This document shows, one piece after another, positions 51,682 to 60,947 of a stretch of DNA of 64,000 bases. Source of the DNA: Legionella rowbothamii. GTDB taxonomy: Bacteria > Pseudomonadota > Gammaproteobacteria > Legionellales > Legionellaceae. The notes under the pieces are model-generated. The model saw only the letters and a program-made list of their open reading frames with translations, was not told the DNA's origin and did not search any database. A program made the position numbers and the translations under genes. Location of the stretch: the NCBI RefSeq assembly GCF_900639985.1, contig NZ_CAAAIM010000009.1, forward strand, positions 91,026 to 155,025, in the 5' to 3' direction. Position 1 is the first letter of the stretch; each line of letters opens with the position of its first letter.

Positions 51682-52592
51682 TTTATTCTCGCTCGTAAAA
51701 TAAGAAAATACAGCGCTGTAAACATCGTGAAAAGTATGAAGATAACCCCTGTATTTTGAGACAAAATCACCAGAGGTGAAGAGAAATCAAGAGATAAAGA
51801 CAAGCTTAGCAAAAAGCAACAAGCAAGCGCCAAAGCATCAGCCGTCCAAAAAAATTGGTTAGAGGCATAGAATAGTAATAAATTGATTAGTCCTAAGATT
51901 AAAATAAAACTTTGTAGTCCAATATACCCGGTGGGCGCAATAATCTTCAAGCACATCACACAAACTGCACTTGTAATCGCAAGAATTAAAAAATTCTTTT
52001 GTTTAGGGCTCTGATTTTTTAAAAACATAATTACAACGGCTGCTGCAATATTAATGAGTATTACATAGATTTGAAACTGGCCTAGAGGTAAAAAACCATG
52101 CAGAGAAATAATATTATTAAAATAAATCATCAAGAAGCAAATGAATACACTTAAAAACAGTAAAGCTTGTATGGATTTTTGCATTGATACTTGAGCATGT
52201 ACCAGTTTAGATCCTAAATAAACGAGTCCAAGCAAGGAGGGCATTAAATAGATAAGTAACGCTCTAAGCTCGATCAGCGACACATCATTTTCAAACCACC
52301 CTTGATCAGGAAGCCAATAGATAAGTGTTACAAAAAATAGTAACGCCCAGATAAAACTTACCACCCGTATTTGAGAAAATAAAATCAGAGGCGCACTCAA
52401 GAGAGCCCAATAAAAATGAGGGTAGTCAATTTCCCCCAACATAGAGTATTTATTTGAAGCAACAAAGATTGTTATCATGAATAGCGATAAAAATGCAACT
52501 AAGGCTGATTCAAAGTAAATACCAGAAGCGTTTCTTAAGTAAAATAAAGCTAATCCTGCAAACACCAATGAGGTCACGGATAAAAGAAACAT
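51678..52592 (-). CDS. Multi-spanning membrane protein, unknown
   Basis: This is a 304-residue protein made almost entirely of about ten hydrophobic helices, with no transporter signature I can name. The coupled downstream partner (ATGA overlap) is a single-span Cys-containing protein; that pairing and topology resemble DUF2157/DUF4401-type loci in other proteobacteria, but the match is weak. Two-gene operon, membrane location certain, role unknown. Confidence 0.62.
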   Translation of the reverse strand: MFLLSVTSLVFAGLALFYLRNASGIYFESALVAFLSLFMITIFVASNKYSMLGEIDYPHFYWALLSAPLILFSQIRVVSFIWALLFFVTLIYWLPDQGWFENDVSLIELRALLIYLMPSLLGLVYLGSKLVHAQVSMQKSIQALLFLSVFICFLMIYFNNIISLHGFLPLGQFQIYVILINIAAAVVIMFLKNQSPKQKNFLILAITSAVCVMCLKIIAPTGYIGLQSFILILGLINLLLFYASNQFFWTADALALACCFLLSLSLSLDFSSPLVILSQNTGVIFILFTMFTALYFLILRARIK

Positions 52593-52826
52593 GGATTTAT
52601 ATTGAAGTGAATAGACTTAATTCTAAATATAGTATGGAAATAAGGAAATACGATTTAAAATGAAGGAAGAACCCAGGGGGTTCTGGTTATAAATGCCTCG
52701 GGGGCCATTTATTTTTTATGCATATCCGGTGCAGGCCTTGAACTTTGAATTTAAACATTCACGGCCTGTCTTTTGATCAAGGGATTTAATTTCACTACTC
52801 GAGATTGTCAAAGATGATTATAACGA
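52593..52826. other. Intergenic region, nothing recognised
   Basis: The left part should carry the promoter of the two-gene membrane operon on the minus strand. No gene or clear hairpin recognised. Confidence 0.4.
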
Positions 52827-53048
52827 TTAGATTGTCAACGACATTGTATGTTCTATAACTTTATCTTGTAATTTTTCTAATTGTTTATCCTTGAGTTGTG
52901 ACGTGTCTTCTATAATAATTTTAGCTGCTTCAAAATGTTGCTCACCATAACTTAATAAGATGCTATTATCTAGTTTGTTTGCTTAAGTACTTTCAGTGTC
53001 ATTTCCTAGAGCAGAACAATAGAGTAACACGCTCAGTTTATTCGACAT
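52827..53048 (-). pseudogene. Small ORF broken by an internal stop
   Basis: The frame starts at 53048 with MSNKLSVLLYCSALGNDTES, T, then a TAA stop, then continues without interruption as ANKLDNSILLSYGEQHFEAA, KIIIEDTSQLKDKQLEKLQD and KVIEHTMSLTI before its natural stop. Coding character on both sides of a single stop suggests a recently inactivated 73-codon gene. No family recognised. Confidence 0.45.
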
Positions 53049-53062
53049 TGGTAATGCTCTCA

Positions 53063-53815
53063 TCAATTAATTATTAAATTTTTATTTTTTAATAATTGAT
53101 TTAGTCGTTGGGCATCTTTAGGTGCGTTAGCCTTTTCATCATTATCAAAATAGCAATAAATGGTTTTACCTTTCTTATGCCAACTAATAAATTTATCCGC
53201 ATATTCTATTAAGGTTGAATCTTCGTAAGCTCCATTATAGGCCTGTTCGTGAGGCCCATGCATGCGAATATAGATAAAGGGGCTTGTAACTATTTCTGGT
53301 GAGCGATACATTTTATGATCATAAAAACAAAGTGACATTTGATTTTTATCTAATACCTGATACAGCTCCTCACAAAACCAGCTTTTATGTCTAAATTCAA
53401 AAGTATATAAATAATTTTTGGGTAATTGATGAATAAATTGTTTCAAAGTAGGCATTTCTATTTTCCACCATGGCGGAAACTGGAATAATATAGGGCCTAA
53501 TTTTTCTTCAAAATTACTAAAAGCCTTAAGTAATTTATTAACACTTTCAGTGCATTCTTTTAATTTTTGAAAATGAGTAATATATCGATTTGCTTTGCAG
53601 GAAAAAATAAAATTAGGTGGTGTTAAATCTACCCAATTTAGTACATTTTTTTCTTTAGGAATTTGGTAAAAACTATTATTAAGTTCCACACTATTCAAAA
53701 TGCTAGCATAATAAGGCAGTATTAGATTGGATTTTATCTTTTGAGGATAAAAATTGCCTAGCCAACCCGAATAGCTCCATCCTGAAGTACCTATATTAAA
53801 TGGATTTTTTGGCAT
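53063..53815 (-). CDS. DUF72 (YecE-like) protein
   Basis: This is a 250-residue cytosolic protein of the DUF72 family with a TIM-barrel-like fold. Typical segments: IGTSGWSYSGWLGNFYPQKI at the N-terminus, NSVELNNSFYQIP near residue 42, FSCKANRYITH near 70, FQFPPWW near 112, TFEFRHKSWF near 140, YIRMHGPH near 187 and YCYFDNDEKANAPKDA near 222. All family-conserved positions appear present. The biochemical function of the family is not established. Confidence 0.9.
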   Translation of the reverse strand: MPKNPFNIGTSGWSYSGWLGNFYPQKIKSNLILPYYASILNSVELNNSFYQIPKEKNVLNWVDLTPPNFIFSCKANRYITHFQKLKECTESVNKLLKAFSNFEEKLGPILFQFPPWWKIEMPTLKQFIHQLPKNYLYTFEFRHKSWFCEELYQVLDKNQMSLCFYDHKMYRSPEIVTSPFIYIRMHGPHEQAYNGAYEDSTLIEYADKFISWHKKGKTIYCYFDNDEKANAPKDAQRLNQLLKNKNLIIN

Positions 53816-53947
53816 AAAAATCTTAATTTTTTATAAAGGTATCTAAATTATAGAATCAGAATCTTAAGCTTTCCTTTATACAAACGCACTAAAGCAGCGA
53901 TGATATCTGATTTGCTATCGAACCTAACTCGGTCGCATATGAATTAA

Positions 53948-54076
53948 AGACATCAAGCCGAAGTATTTAAAAGTCACACCGCTTGGTTTTCATTGCAAAG
54001 GGCCTTAAAAAAAGAAGTGGACGAAATTAAATCCATTTGTTCATTAATTAATAATTCCTTAATGATTTTCATGTAA
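53948..54076 (+). pseudogene. C-terminal fragment of an unidentified gene
   Basis: Within the gap before the gene at 54121, the plus strand reads HQAEVFKSHTAWFSLQRALK then KEVDEIKSICSLINNSLMIF and stops. It is protein-like in composition, but there is a stop at the 5' side and no start. Not recognised; the rest of the gap (53816-53947) shows nothing. Confidence 0.25.
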
Positions 54077-54120
54077 AATCTAGCACAACTTGCCAATTAT
54101 GTGATTTATTAGGAGATCCA

Positions 54121-54447
54121 ATGTCAGCAACTCGTTCATTAACTAATTTTTATGGTTCTTTCTTCTTAGGTTGTGGCCAAGTAGCAGTTAGCCCTTACTT
54201 ATTGACTTTAAATGCCTTTATGGGTTCTAAACCTAAAGAGGAAGATTTGATTTTAGGAATCGGTGCCTGTATTTTTTTCTCTACAATAGTGCCCATTTTG
54301 CCTGAAGTAACGTCATTTACATTTGCGGTTGCTGCATTTGCTGCAAGTCTAGCATTGGCAACAATGTTTGTTACTTACCCTATTTCTATTTTGATGGATG
54401 CACTTAATCCTGATGAACAACCATCTTCTTTAGGGTTTAGCTACTAA
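54121..54447 (+). CDS. Small membrane protein, unknown
   Basis: This is a 108-residue protein with two or three hydrophobic helices (about 10-30, 42-62, 66-92) and a polar C-terminus. The ribosome site TAGGAGATCC is strong. No family recognised. A very strong stem-loop starts nine bases after the stop codon. Confidence 0.6.
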   Translation: MSATRSLTNFYGSFFLGCGQVAVSPYLLTLNAFMGSKPKEEDLILGIGACIFFSTIVPILPEVTSFTFAVAAFAASLALATMFVTYPISILMDALNPDEQPSSLGFSY

Positions 54448-54456
54448 GAGTTCTGT

Positions 54457-54493
54457 TGTAGTTGATGTGGTTCAATGAACCACATCAACTACA
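54457..54493 (+). terminator. 17-base perfect stem-loop
   Basis: TGTAGTTGATGTGGTTC pairs perfectly with its complement across a three-base loop (AAT), just after the stop of the small membrane protein gene. There is no T-run behind it. It probably ends or protects the transcript; its perfect symmetry could also mark a mobile-repeat unit. Confidence 0.6.
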
Positions 54494-54999
54494 GTCTCAT
54501 CAATTTCTATAGATTATGCTAGAATTTGTTTATAGTGTTCTACTAGGATTACCTACTTATTTACTAGATATTTTAATACTTTTTGATTTGCATTTATCAA
54601 CTGAAATTGCACCGAACTTTTAAATATTAAAAGTGGTTAATCCAGAATAAGAGATTTCTTACATGATTATGCGCGATTTTGAGTATAAGTAATTACAATT
54701 ATCCGCTATGATTAAATAGTACGAGGAAGGACAGTGGATGTCTGAACAAGGATCATTTGAACGCATCAAGGACGATGCACCACCACAAGGATGTGGTTTT
54801 TCTCCTCGGAACACCAATCACTCTCGCTTATTATAAATATAACCCTTCGTTTTTAATCACCTTTTAGGCAAAAAATACGTGCGGACTAGTTATTTTCCAA
54901 GCAAGTATGAGCTATCTAAATGGTAAATGATTGGAGTATCCAAATAAAAAACACTTGCAGATATTAGAATGGCCATACAAACCATGGAGATTAGAGAGT
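54494..54999. other. Intergenic region with one possible micro-ORF
   Basis: At 54738-54836 (plus) a 32-codon frame follows GAGGAAGGACAGTGG: MSEQGSFERIKDDAPPQGCG then FSPRNTNHSRLL. It overlaps a short hairpin with T-run (ACCACA-AGGA-TGTGGT then TTTTCT), so it may be either a small gene or an RNA 3' end. Nothing else recognised. Confidence 0.3.
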
Positions 55000-55941
55000 T
55001 TATGACTTGGAAGAGACAATAAGCTCGTCTGCCATAGACGAAACACTCTGTGCAACATAACTAGTAACACCGGGTTTCTGCTCATTCAAGAATAATGCGG
55101 GGAAATTTCTGGGAGGTCTGTTAGTTAAAAAATTAGGGATGTTTGAATTTACATTGGCCGCCCAAAGATACACTTGATTTTTTAAGTGCTGATACATTGT
55201 TTTAATAGTTTGATTCAAAACTTCATTTTTATAATTTTCTTGTGATTCAATAAATGCATTATTCGCTGCAAAAATCCCCATAGAAGTTGCCATCGCCAGA
55301 ACTCCCCAGCCCAGAAGGGGAAAAGCAGCAAAACTACTAAATAGTCCTAATCCAGAAAATAATCCTGATAATCCAGCACTGCAACCAGCTATAGAACCAA
55401 AAGTACCAACAAAAGCGAAAAACATTGGAGTGCCTGCCTTTGAGAAAGGAACAGAAGATGGATTAACAAATTCCTTTTCGATTAAAGATAGAATGGATTT
55501 TTCTTTAAATAATTGGCGTTCAATCATTATTTTTATAATGATTAACGATTGGTGTAAAGGGGATTGCTTATCGTTATCTCTATCTAAAAGTTGTTGATTA
55601 AGTTGTAAGAGTAAATATGATTCAAACGACATCGTTTTATCGGTTAACTGATACTTCTTGTCAATTGTCTTGATATATTCGTTAATGAACTCCATTAATT
55701 TTTGCTCATTTTTTTTCAATAGCATTTGAAGTTTTTGCTGCTCTTCCTGAGATTGTTGATAGGACAAATAAAATACAGCAGCGCAGGTGGTTAGAAAAAG
55801 AGTAATGGCTATTCCACCTAAGGTGAATGACAACAAGCCACCAATTGATGTGCCGGCTACACTAGAGACTATTCCAAATAGTGGCCACGCAACACCAGCA
55901 CCTGTACCAACCCCATTAATTATTGATTTGAACAATGCCAT
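55000..55941 (-). CDS. Double-hairpin membrane protein, possible effector
   Basis: This is a 313-residue protein with two strongly hydrophobic Gly/Ala-rich regions (about residues 10-60 and 165-220) separated by a charged, coiled-coil-like segment (YQQSQEEQQKLQMLLKKNEQ and following). Paired membrane hairpins around a helical domain are common in Legionella effectors that insert in host membranes, but no domain name can be given. I chose the ATG at 55941, which has AGGG upstream; 55959 lacks a ribosome site. Effector status is inference. Confidence 0.6.
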   Translation of the reverse strand: MALFKSIINGVGTGAGVAWPLFGIVSSVAGTSIGGLLSFTLGGIAITLFLTTCAAVFYLSYQQSQEEQQKLQMLLKKNEQKLMEFINEYIKTIDKKYQLTDKTMSFESYLLLQLNQQLLDRDNDKQSPLHQSLIIIKIMIERQLFKEKSILSLIEKEFVNPSSVPFSKAGTPMFFAFVGTFGSIAGCSAGLSGLFSGLGLFSSFAAFPLLGWGVLAMATSMGIFAANNAFIESQENYKNEVLNQTIKTMYQHLKNQVYLWAANVNSNIPNFLTNRPPRNFPALFLNEQKPGVTSYVAQSVSSMADELIVSSKS

Positions 55942-56131
55942 TAAATATACCCTACTCATTAATGGTAACTAGAATTTAGGGATGCTGTTTTTACCTTCCC
56001 GCGTCAAGAACAACATACGCTTTTAATATTTCTGAATTTACCATAAGTGCTTATTGCTCACAAACACGCCATCAGAACCGCTAAAGAACTTTCAATCCTA
56101 CAATTGAAAGTTCTTTGCTGGCGAAATAGGT

Positions 56132-59100
56132 TTAAAATCCTCCTGGTAAATTAATTGTCCCCGTAGAAGTCGGCGTAGCCGGATTCGAGTTAATGTTACA
56201 GCCTTTTGATTTTTCATTTACTGGGGTTACCGAACCACCACCATTAATCGTTAGGGTACATAAATTGCCATTACTTCCTGCAATTGTCATCGTTGAAGGA
56301 GCAGCAATACTTTTAAGTAAGCACGCAGGGCTTTTAGTCACCGGATCGGGGCATTGGATAGTATTATTAACTAATACTGATTTAAAGGGATAGCCAACAT
56401 ATAGCATGAAAGAAAACTGCGTTGTAGGAGGAGGAGTATCTCCGTTGCAAAGTTTCCCTTGAGTAACTCCTGGTTGGATATTTTCTAAGGTACACACTAG
56501 GGCACCTTTATTGAAGAAATGAACAGTTTTCGCAATGTTATCTCCATTATAAGCCGCTACGTAGAGAGAGTTGCCTGTCCCAAAGGCTGCATAACTAGGG
56601 GTATCTGCAGTGATATTGGAATTTAAGTTGCCTAAGCTTCTTAAATTTTGGATCCAGTAATAAATGCTAGGTAATGTTTCCCCTGGATCTGGAACGTTGC
56701 CTTGTTGCTCAAAATATTGCGCATAATACTGAGATGCCAGTGTTGGATTGCCTAAGGCCAAATATTTCAGCAAAGTGCCGCAATAAGCAGAGTTTTTAGG
56801 ATCTCCACTACAAGGATTTTTCGCATCTTGGGTGTAAACTTGATTAACAAAACTGGCGTCGAATCCTAGATACAAGGAGCCGGCACTAATAGGTAAAGTG
56901 TTTGACGCTAAATTTTGATAATAGCAGGGTTGTCCTGCACAAAAATAAGTAGAGCGATCTTGCTTACCACCCCATACATTCCCCACAGAAAGGTAAGTTT
57001 GTCCAGTAGCGTTATTAGACCAGCCTGTAGGAAATACTCCTGAGTTAGGGTTTTGATTAAAATGGTAATGATTTAGAGCTTGCTCTTCAGTAGTATACAA
57101 ATACAAACCAGTTTCTAAAATATCTTGAGGAGAACTATTATCTCCGGCGAAACTAAGTCCTTGGGTATTTATGCCCCACAGTACAATTCCCTGAGCTAAA
57201 TTCATAAATTCTGCGCTATCTTCCTCATTGATATTGTCTAAGCTGTAAGGCATACCTAGCGCTGAGGATAAGCCAGAGTAGGGATCAAAACTACGAAAAT
57301 GAGGGAACTGAGTGGCTTGATTACTGTCTTCACCATATTTATAGTTACAAATATCACGAATCAATAAGTTAACCATTCCACCGTATTGTTGAGCCCACGT
57401 TTTATCAAACTGTGCGATAGTGGCTGCTGAATCTAATAAATATCCCCAGTGGAAGCCATGATCAGTTAATGTGGTCGCAGTAAAAAAACCACTAGGAAAA
57501 CCCATCATAGTATGCCAGTCGCTATTGTAGCTGTAAAACCAGCTTCCTTGAGCACGTGTACAATCACTTGCACCTCCGGGACAAGGGTCAGTATAATTTA
57601 AACCGGTTAGAAAACTAGTAACTTGTCCTTTGAGTTGTTGTAGCAATGTGTTTCTAATGTTTTGATATTTTGTTGCTGATGTACTATCTGAGCGCATCAA
57701 CATATCAGCTATTTTAATTAATTGTGCTTCGCGACTTAATAATTTGCCTGTAGCATAAGTATCAGTCCAGGGATTTTTTGAATCCAGGTGTGGATCAGCG
57801 GGCATTGCAAAAGAGTAACTACCAATTTTAGTTAAATCACTCTGGCTTAACTTATTCGGTAATACGGGCAAGATCCCTCTAAAAGGCACTTGAGTCGTAA
57901 AAGTTGCAGTTTGTTCGGAATTACTAGGAACCGCATACAAGTGCATATTTCCTTTAAGAGTTTGAATTACTCCTTTATTGCTACTGCACTCATCATTTAA
58001 TAAACAAGAAGCTTTATCCGCGCTGCTCATGTTCTTAATTTGCCAAGGGTAAAGCATTATCGCAGGCTGCTTTTGTACTGAAGCATTACTATAAAGAGTT
58101 TGTGTAGTGAAATTAAAATGCGTTATTACCTGCGAATTCGCTTTATCATATTCATAGCTAATAGCCGTATTATTAATTACGGTATATGCATATGCCTGTA
58201 ATTGGAGCATCAATTGATTGGCTTCCGCATCAGATGAAGCAGGAATAGCGGCTAAAGTAAAATAGCTGTCCGCATCATTCGTATTGATTAATGTTGCAGG
58301 AACAATAGCTCCACTTCCTCCTTGACTGATTGGCACAATCACTGTTCCTGAGGCGGTTTTCCAGGTGCTAGCAGCTTTATTAGGATTCGAAAAATAGGCA
58401 TAGTAATGATAATTTCCTTCTGAAGCATTCTTAGTTTTAAATAAACTAGCTCCATTTAGCTGAGTGAGAAGTTTCGCATCTTGGGAATTATTGAATTGCA
58501 AATAAGAAAGAGTTTGCTTGTTTTTCTTTTCAACAAAGATAAAAGGTGAACCTTCAACAATATTAGCTGTTAATAAGGGAGCATTATTTTGGGCCCATTG
58601 TGCTTTGACCATCCAGTCTGAATAATCAGCAACTAAAGGGGCTGTTCCTCTTAAATCTCCTGTGGTTACGGTAATGTCTAGAGTATTGGTATAGCCTCGA
58701 TCTATATGTGCCGCATCCACATTCGCTTTTTGTAATGGGATGCCCATAGCAATACCTTGATCGCTTAAATTCACGGTAAGTGGATTAGGAATCATAAATA
58801 ATGGTGATAAAAAATCACTATCTTTAAGTTGTCCTGCAGGTTTATCAACAGAAAGTAAAGGAGTCCACCATATCCCAGTGGTTGTAGGTTTATTGGCCAA
58901 CCCAAATTGACTACCTCTAAAGAGTTTTTTTAAAGTGGAGTAATCATTGATTAATGGATAACCAGCATCTTTTGAAACCCGAGAGGGGTAGGTTTGTGCT
59001 AATTTAGAAATTTGCTGATTATCATAATATATGCCTTGACCCAAAGCAGTTTCTGCCTGCGCTCCATTGATATGCATTAATATGGTCAAAGTTATAAATG

Positions 59101-59146
59101 AGTAGTATTTTTTAACTTGATGTAAGACATACCGATGTTCTGCCAT
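56132..59146 (-). CDS. Secreted GH81 endo-1,3-beta-glucanase
   Basis: This is a 1004-residue exported glycoside hydrolase. A signal peptide (hydrophobic SFITLTILMHINGAQA, cut near residue 31) precedes an N-terminal beta-sandwich region and the helical catalytic domain of family GH81: DHGFHWGYLLDSAATIAQFD near 563-582, NLLIRDICNY, FPHFRSFDPYSGLSSALG, and the acidic INEEDSAEFMNLAQGIVLWG near 635-655, carrying the conserved Glu pair. GH81 enzymes cleave beta-1,3-glucan of fungal and some protist/algal walls. The C-terminal ~70 residues are Thr/Pro/Gly-rich with cysteines, a possible surface or carbohydrate-binding tail. The start at 59146 follows AGAGAGAAA. Likely type II secreted; single gene. 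Confidence 0.85.
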   Translation of the reverse strand: MAEHRYVLHQVKKYYSFITLTILMHINGAQAETALGQGIYYDNQQISKLAQTYPSRVSKDAGYPLINDYSTLKKLFRGSQFGLANKPTTTGIWWTPLLSVDKPAGQLKDSDFLSPLFMIPNPLTVNLSDQGIAMGIPLQKANVDAAHIDRGYTNTLDITVTTGDLRGTAPLVADYSDWMVKAQWAQNNAPLLTANIVEGSPFIFVEKKNKQTLSYLQFNNSQDAKLLTQLNGASLFKTKNASEGNYHYYAYFSNPNKAASTWKTASGTVIVPISQGGSGAIVPATLINTNDADSYFTLAAIPASSDAEANQLMLQLQAYAYTVINNTAISYEYDKANSQVITHFNFTTQTLYSNASVQKQPAIMLYPWQIKNMSSADKASCLLNDECSSNKGVIQTLKGNMHLYAVPSNSEQTATFTTQVPFRGILPVLPNKLSQSDLTKIGSYSFAMPADPHLDSKNPWTDTYATGKLLSREAQLIKIADMLMRSDSTSATKYQNIRNTLLQQLKGQVTSFLTGLNYTDPCPGGASDCTRAQGSWFYSYNSDWHTMMGFPSGFFTATTLTDHGFHWGYLLDSAATIAQFDKTWAQQYGGMVNLLIRDICNYKYGEDSNQATQFPHFRSFDPYSGLSSALGMPYSLDNINEEDSAEFMNLAQGIVLWGINTQGLSFAGDNSSPQDILETGLYLYTTEEQALNHYHFNQNPNSGVFPTGWSNNATGQTYLSVGNVWGGKQDRSTYFCAGQPCYYQNLASNTLPISAGSLYLGFDASFVNQVYTQDAKNPCSGDPKNSAYCGTLLKYLALGNPTLASQYYAQYFEQQGNVPDPGETLPSIYYWIQNLRSLGNLNSNITADTPSYAAFGTGNSLYVAAYNGDNIAKTVHFFNKGALVCTLENIQPGVTQGKLCNGDTPPPTTQFSFMLYVGYPFKSVLVNNTIQCPDPVTKSPACLLKSIAAPSTMTIAGSNGNLCTLTINGGGSVTPVNEKSKGCNINSNPATPTSTGTINLPGGF

Positions 59147-59413
59147 AAGTTTCTCTCTATTAATATTTAGTGGAACCTTTAACTTTAGCACCCATAAAAA
59201 TTAATACAAATATTTTGAAAAATTAGATAATTTGCGCAAAGAGTTGTTGAGTATAAAGTGCGCAATTTCTCCTTTTGATGGATAAATAGCAACTCATTTA
59301 TTAATGGGCAAAAACAATGAGATTTTGGTAATGTTAATGGCTTAATTTTTATCCTTATCTACGCGCTAGGGCGGACAATTAATTAATAGAATGATTAATT
59401 GAGAAATAAGGAA

Positions 59414-59554
59414 ATGTTTACGGAAGTTGAACAATTTATATTAAGGCTAGATGATGAAATGCACGACCTTGACAATCCACGCACGACTTTTCCTCGTTTT
59501 GAATCATTCAAACCCTATGAGTTAATTAGTTTTGGAGGACATTGTTCATACTGA
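59414..59554 (+). CDS. 46-residue small protein, possible peptide precursor
   Basis: The frame MFTEVEQFILRLDDEMHDLD, then NPRTTFPRFESFKPYELISF and GGHCSY, is preceded by AATAAGGAA at good spacing. An acidic amphipathic N-terminus and a Gly-Gly followed by a four-residue Cys-containing tail are noticeable. It stands alone in a 550-base gap. It could be a small regulatory peptide, a peptide precursor or the stump of a larger gene. The flanking stretches (59192-59413 and 59555-59749) show nothing recognisable. Confidence 0.4.
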   Translation: MFTEVEQFILRLDDEMHDLDNPRTTFPRFESFKPYELISFGGHCSY

Positions 59555-59749
59555 AGCGAATCTTTTTCAACGCAGCTAGGGCTTATCTTTCCAAACTTTT
59601 TTTCACATTGATAGGGTTATTTTGTACATATAATAACTACGGTATTACTTCTATTATTTCTATAGTAATTACTGATGCTATTTATTATACAAACTGAATA
59701 AGTAGCATCTTTGTAACAACCATTTTTATGTCCCTATTTATACAAATTT

Positions 59750-60688
59750 TTAATTTTTAAGTTTTGAATTGACATTTAAGTTCATTATTCCCTCATGTTT
59801 TTCATCTATTTTTTTTATTTCAGCTGAGTCCGATGCCAAGCCACTTTTTTCATATAGTGTTTTTGCTTTATCGCAATAATGAATTGCCATCTCATAACAG
59901 TTTAAATCACGATAGCAAGATGCTAGTCCGGAACAACAAAGCGCGCGTTCTTTAAAGCCAGTATACAGATCAAAAGCTTTATGAAATGCATTACAGGCTT
60001 GTTGAAGATTGCCTGATTTAAATAATTGAACCCCTTTATCATAAAGAGCTCTTGGATTCTCCAACTTTTTTAGCTCTAATAACGCGGCTAGTGAAATTTT
60101 ATCTGTAACATATTGGTTATTATTAGAATTTGCTTCGTTTGTAGGGGATACGATTTCAGGGTTTCCACATAAATAGTAAACGCTGGACTCTTGTAATCCC
60201 GTGGGCCCGCCAAAAGTATACATAGGAATAGGCTTATTTGTCTTTTGCTTTTCTAAGAACTCTGATGAAGTGTAAATTTCATCTGACCAAGGGTCACAAA
60301 TTACTGCGTCCCCCCAAGTGCTTAAATTGTTTGGATCGCTATTCTCTTTTCTACCAATAACAACGAACTCATGAAATTTTAGTTGAGCAACCTCAACACA
60401 ACTATTTGGGTATTTGCTTTTTATCAACCATCTAGTCCAATTTGCTAATTCCCCGCAACATCCACCTTTGAGTTGGCTTTCTAACGTCCTCATTAAATTC
60501 TGCTTTTCAAGACTAGCTACCGTTTTATATTGATCCCTAAATTGCTGCAAAAGAACTAATTGAGGGACAAATTCCTTAGGCGATTTATCAAATAAATCTT
60601 TCCTGTTTAAACCACCATAGGGATAGCGTAGTTTTTTTGCCTCTATTCCGTATTGAGCGTATATAAGATTTGTATTAATTTCAGGCAT
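59750..60688 (-). CDS. Papain-like cysteine protease-TPR protein, candidate effector
   Basis: This is a 312-residue protein without signal peptide. The N-terminal half shows an ordered Cys-His-Asp arrangement typical of papain/transglutaminase-like folds: GGCCGELANWTRWLI (Cys near residue 78), FHEFVVIGR (His near 105) and AVICDPWSDEIY (Asp near 128). The C-terminal half (about 212-290) has TPR-type helix pairs: ALYDKGVQLFKSGNLQQACN, then AFHKAF, and SCYRDLNCYEMAIHYCDKAK. A catalytic module with a protein-binding repeat suggests a host-acting enzyme, either protease or transferase. Translocation is inferred from genus and architecture. Confidence 0.62.
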   Translation of the reverse strand: MPEINTNLIYAQYGIEAKKLRYPYGGLNRKDLFDKSPKEFVPQLVLLQQFRDQYKTVASLEKQNLMRTLESQLKGGCCGELANWTRWLIKSKYPNSCVEVAQLKFHEFVVIGRKENSDPNNLSTWGDAVICDPWSDEIYTSSEFLEKQKTNKPIPMYTFGGPTGLQESSVYYLCGNPEIVSPTNEANSNNNQYVTDKISLAALLELKKLENPRALYDKGVQLFKSGNLQQACNAFHKAFDLYTGFKERALCCSGLASCYRDLNCYEMAIHYCDKAKTLYEKSGLASDSAEIKKIDEKHEGIMNLNVNSKLKN

Positions 60689-60947
60689 ATGTGTACTCTA
60701 TTCGGCTAAATTAGCTCTAATATTACACTTAGTGTGTTTTTTTGCAAAGTTCAATGAAATGATGAAAGCTTTTTTTAAGCACTTGAATTAATAAAGGCTG
60801 AGAAACTTTTTCTTCTTTGTGATCAGAAACTTCTCCCTGGATTATTTTTCTATTAGTATAGTTTATAAATTTTAAATGTAATTATTGAGATCTGAAACAA
60901 GATGTTTTAGGGGTAAATTACTTTTACACGGATTACAAGGATTTATA

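Noticed and set aside
52827..53048. Selenocysteine or programmed recoding at the internal stop
   Set aside because: The stop is TAA, not TGA, and no recoding structure is apparent.
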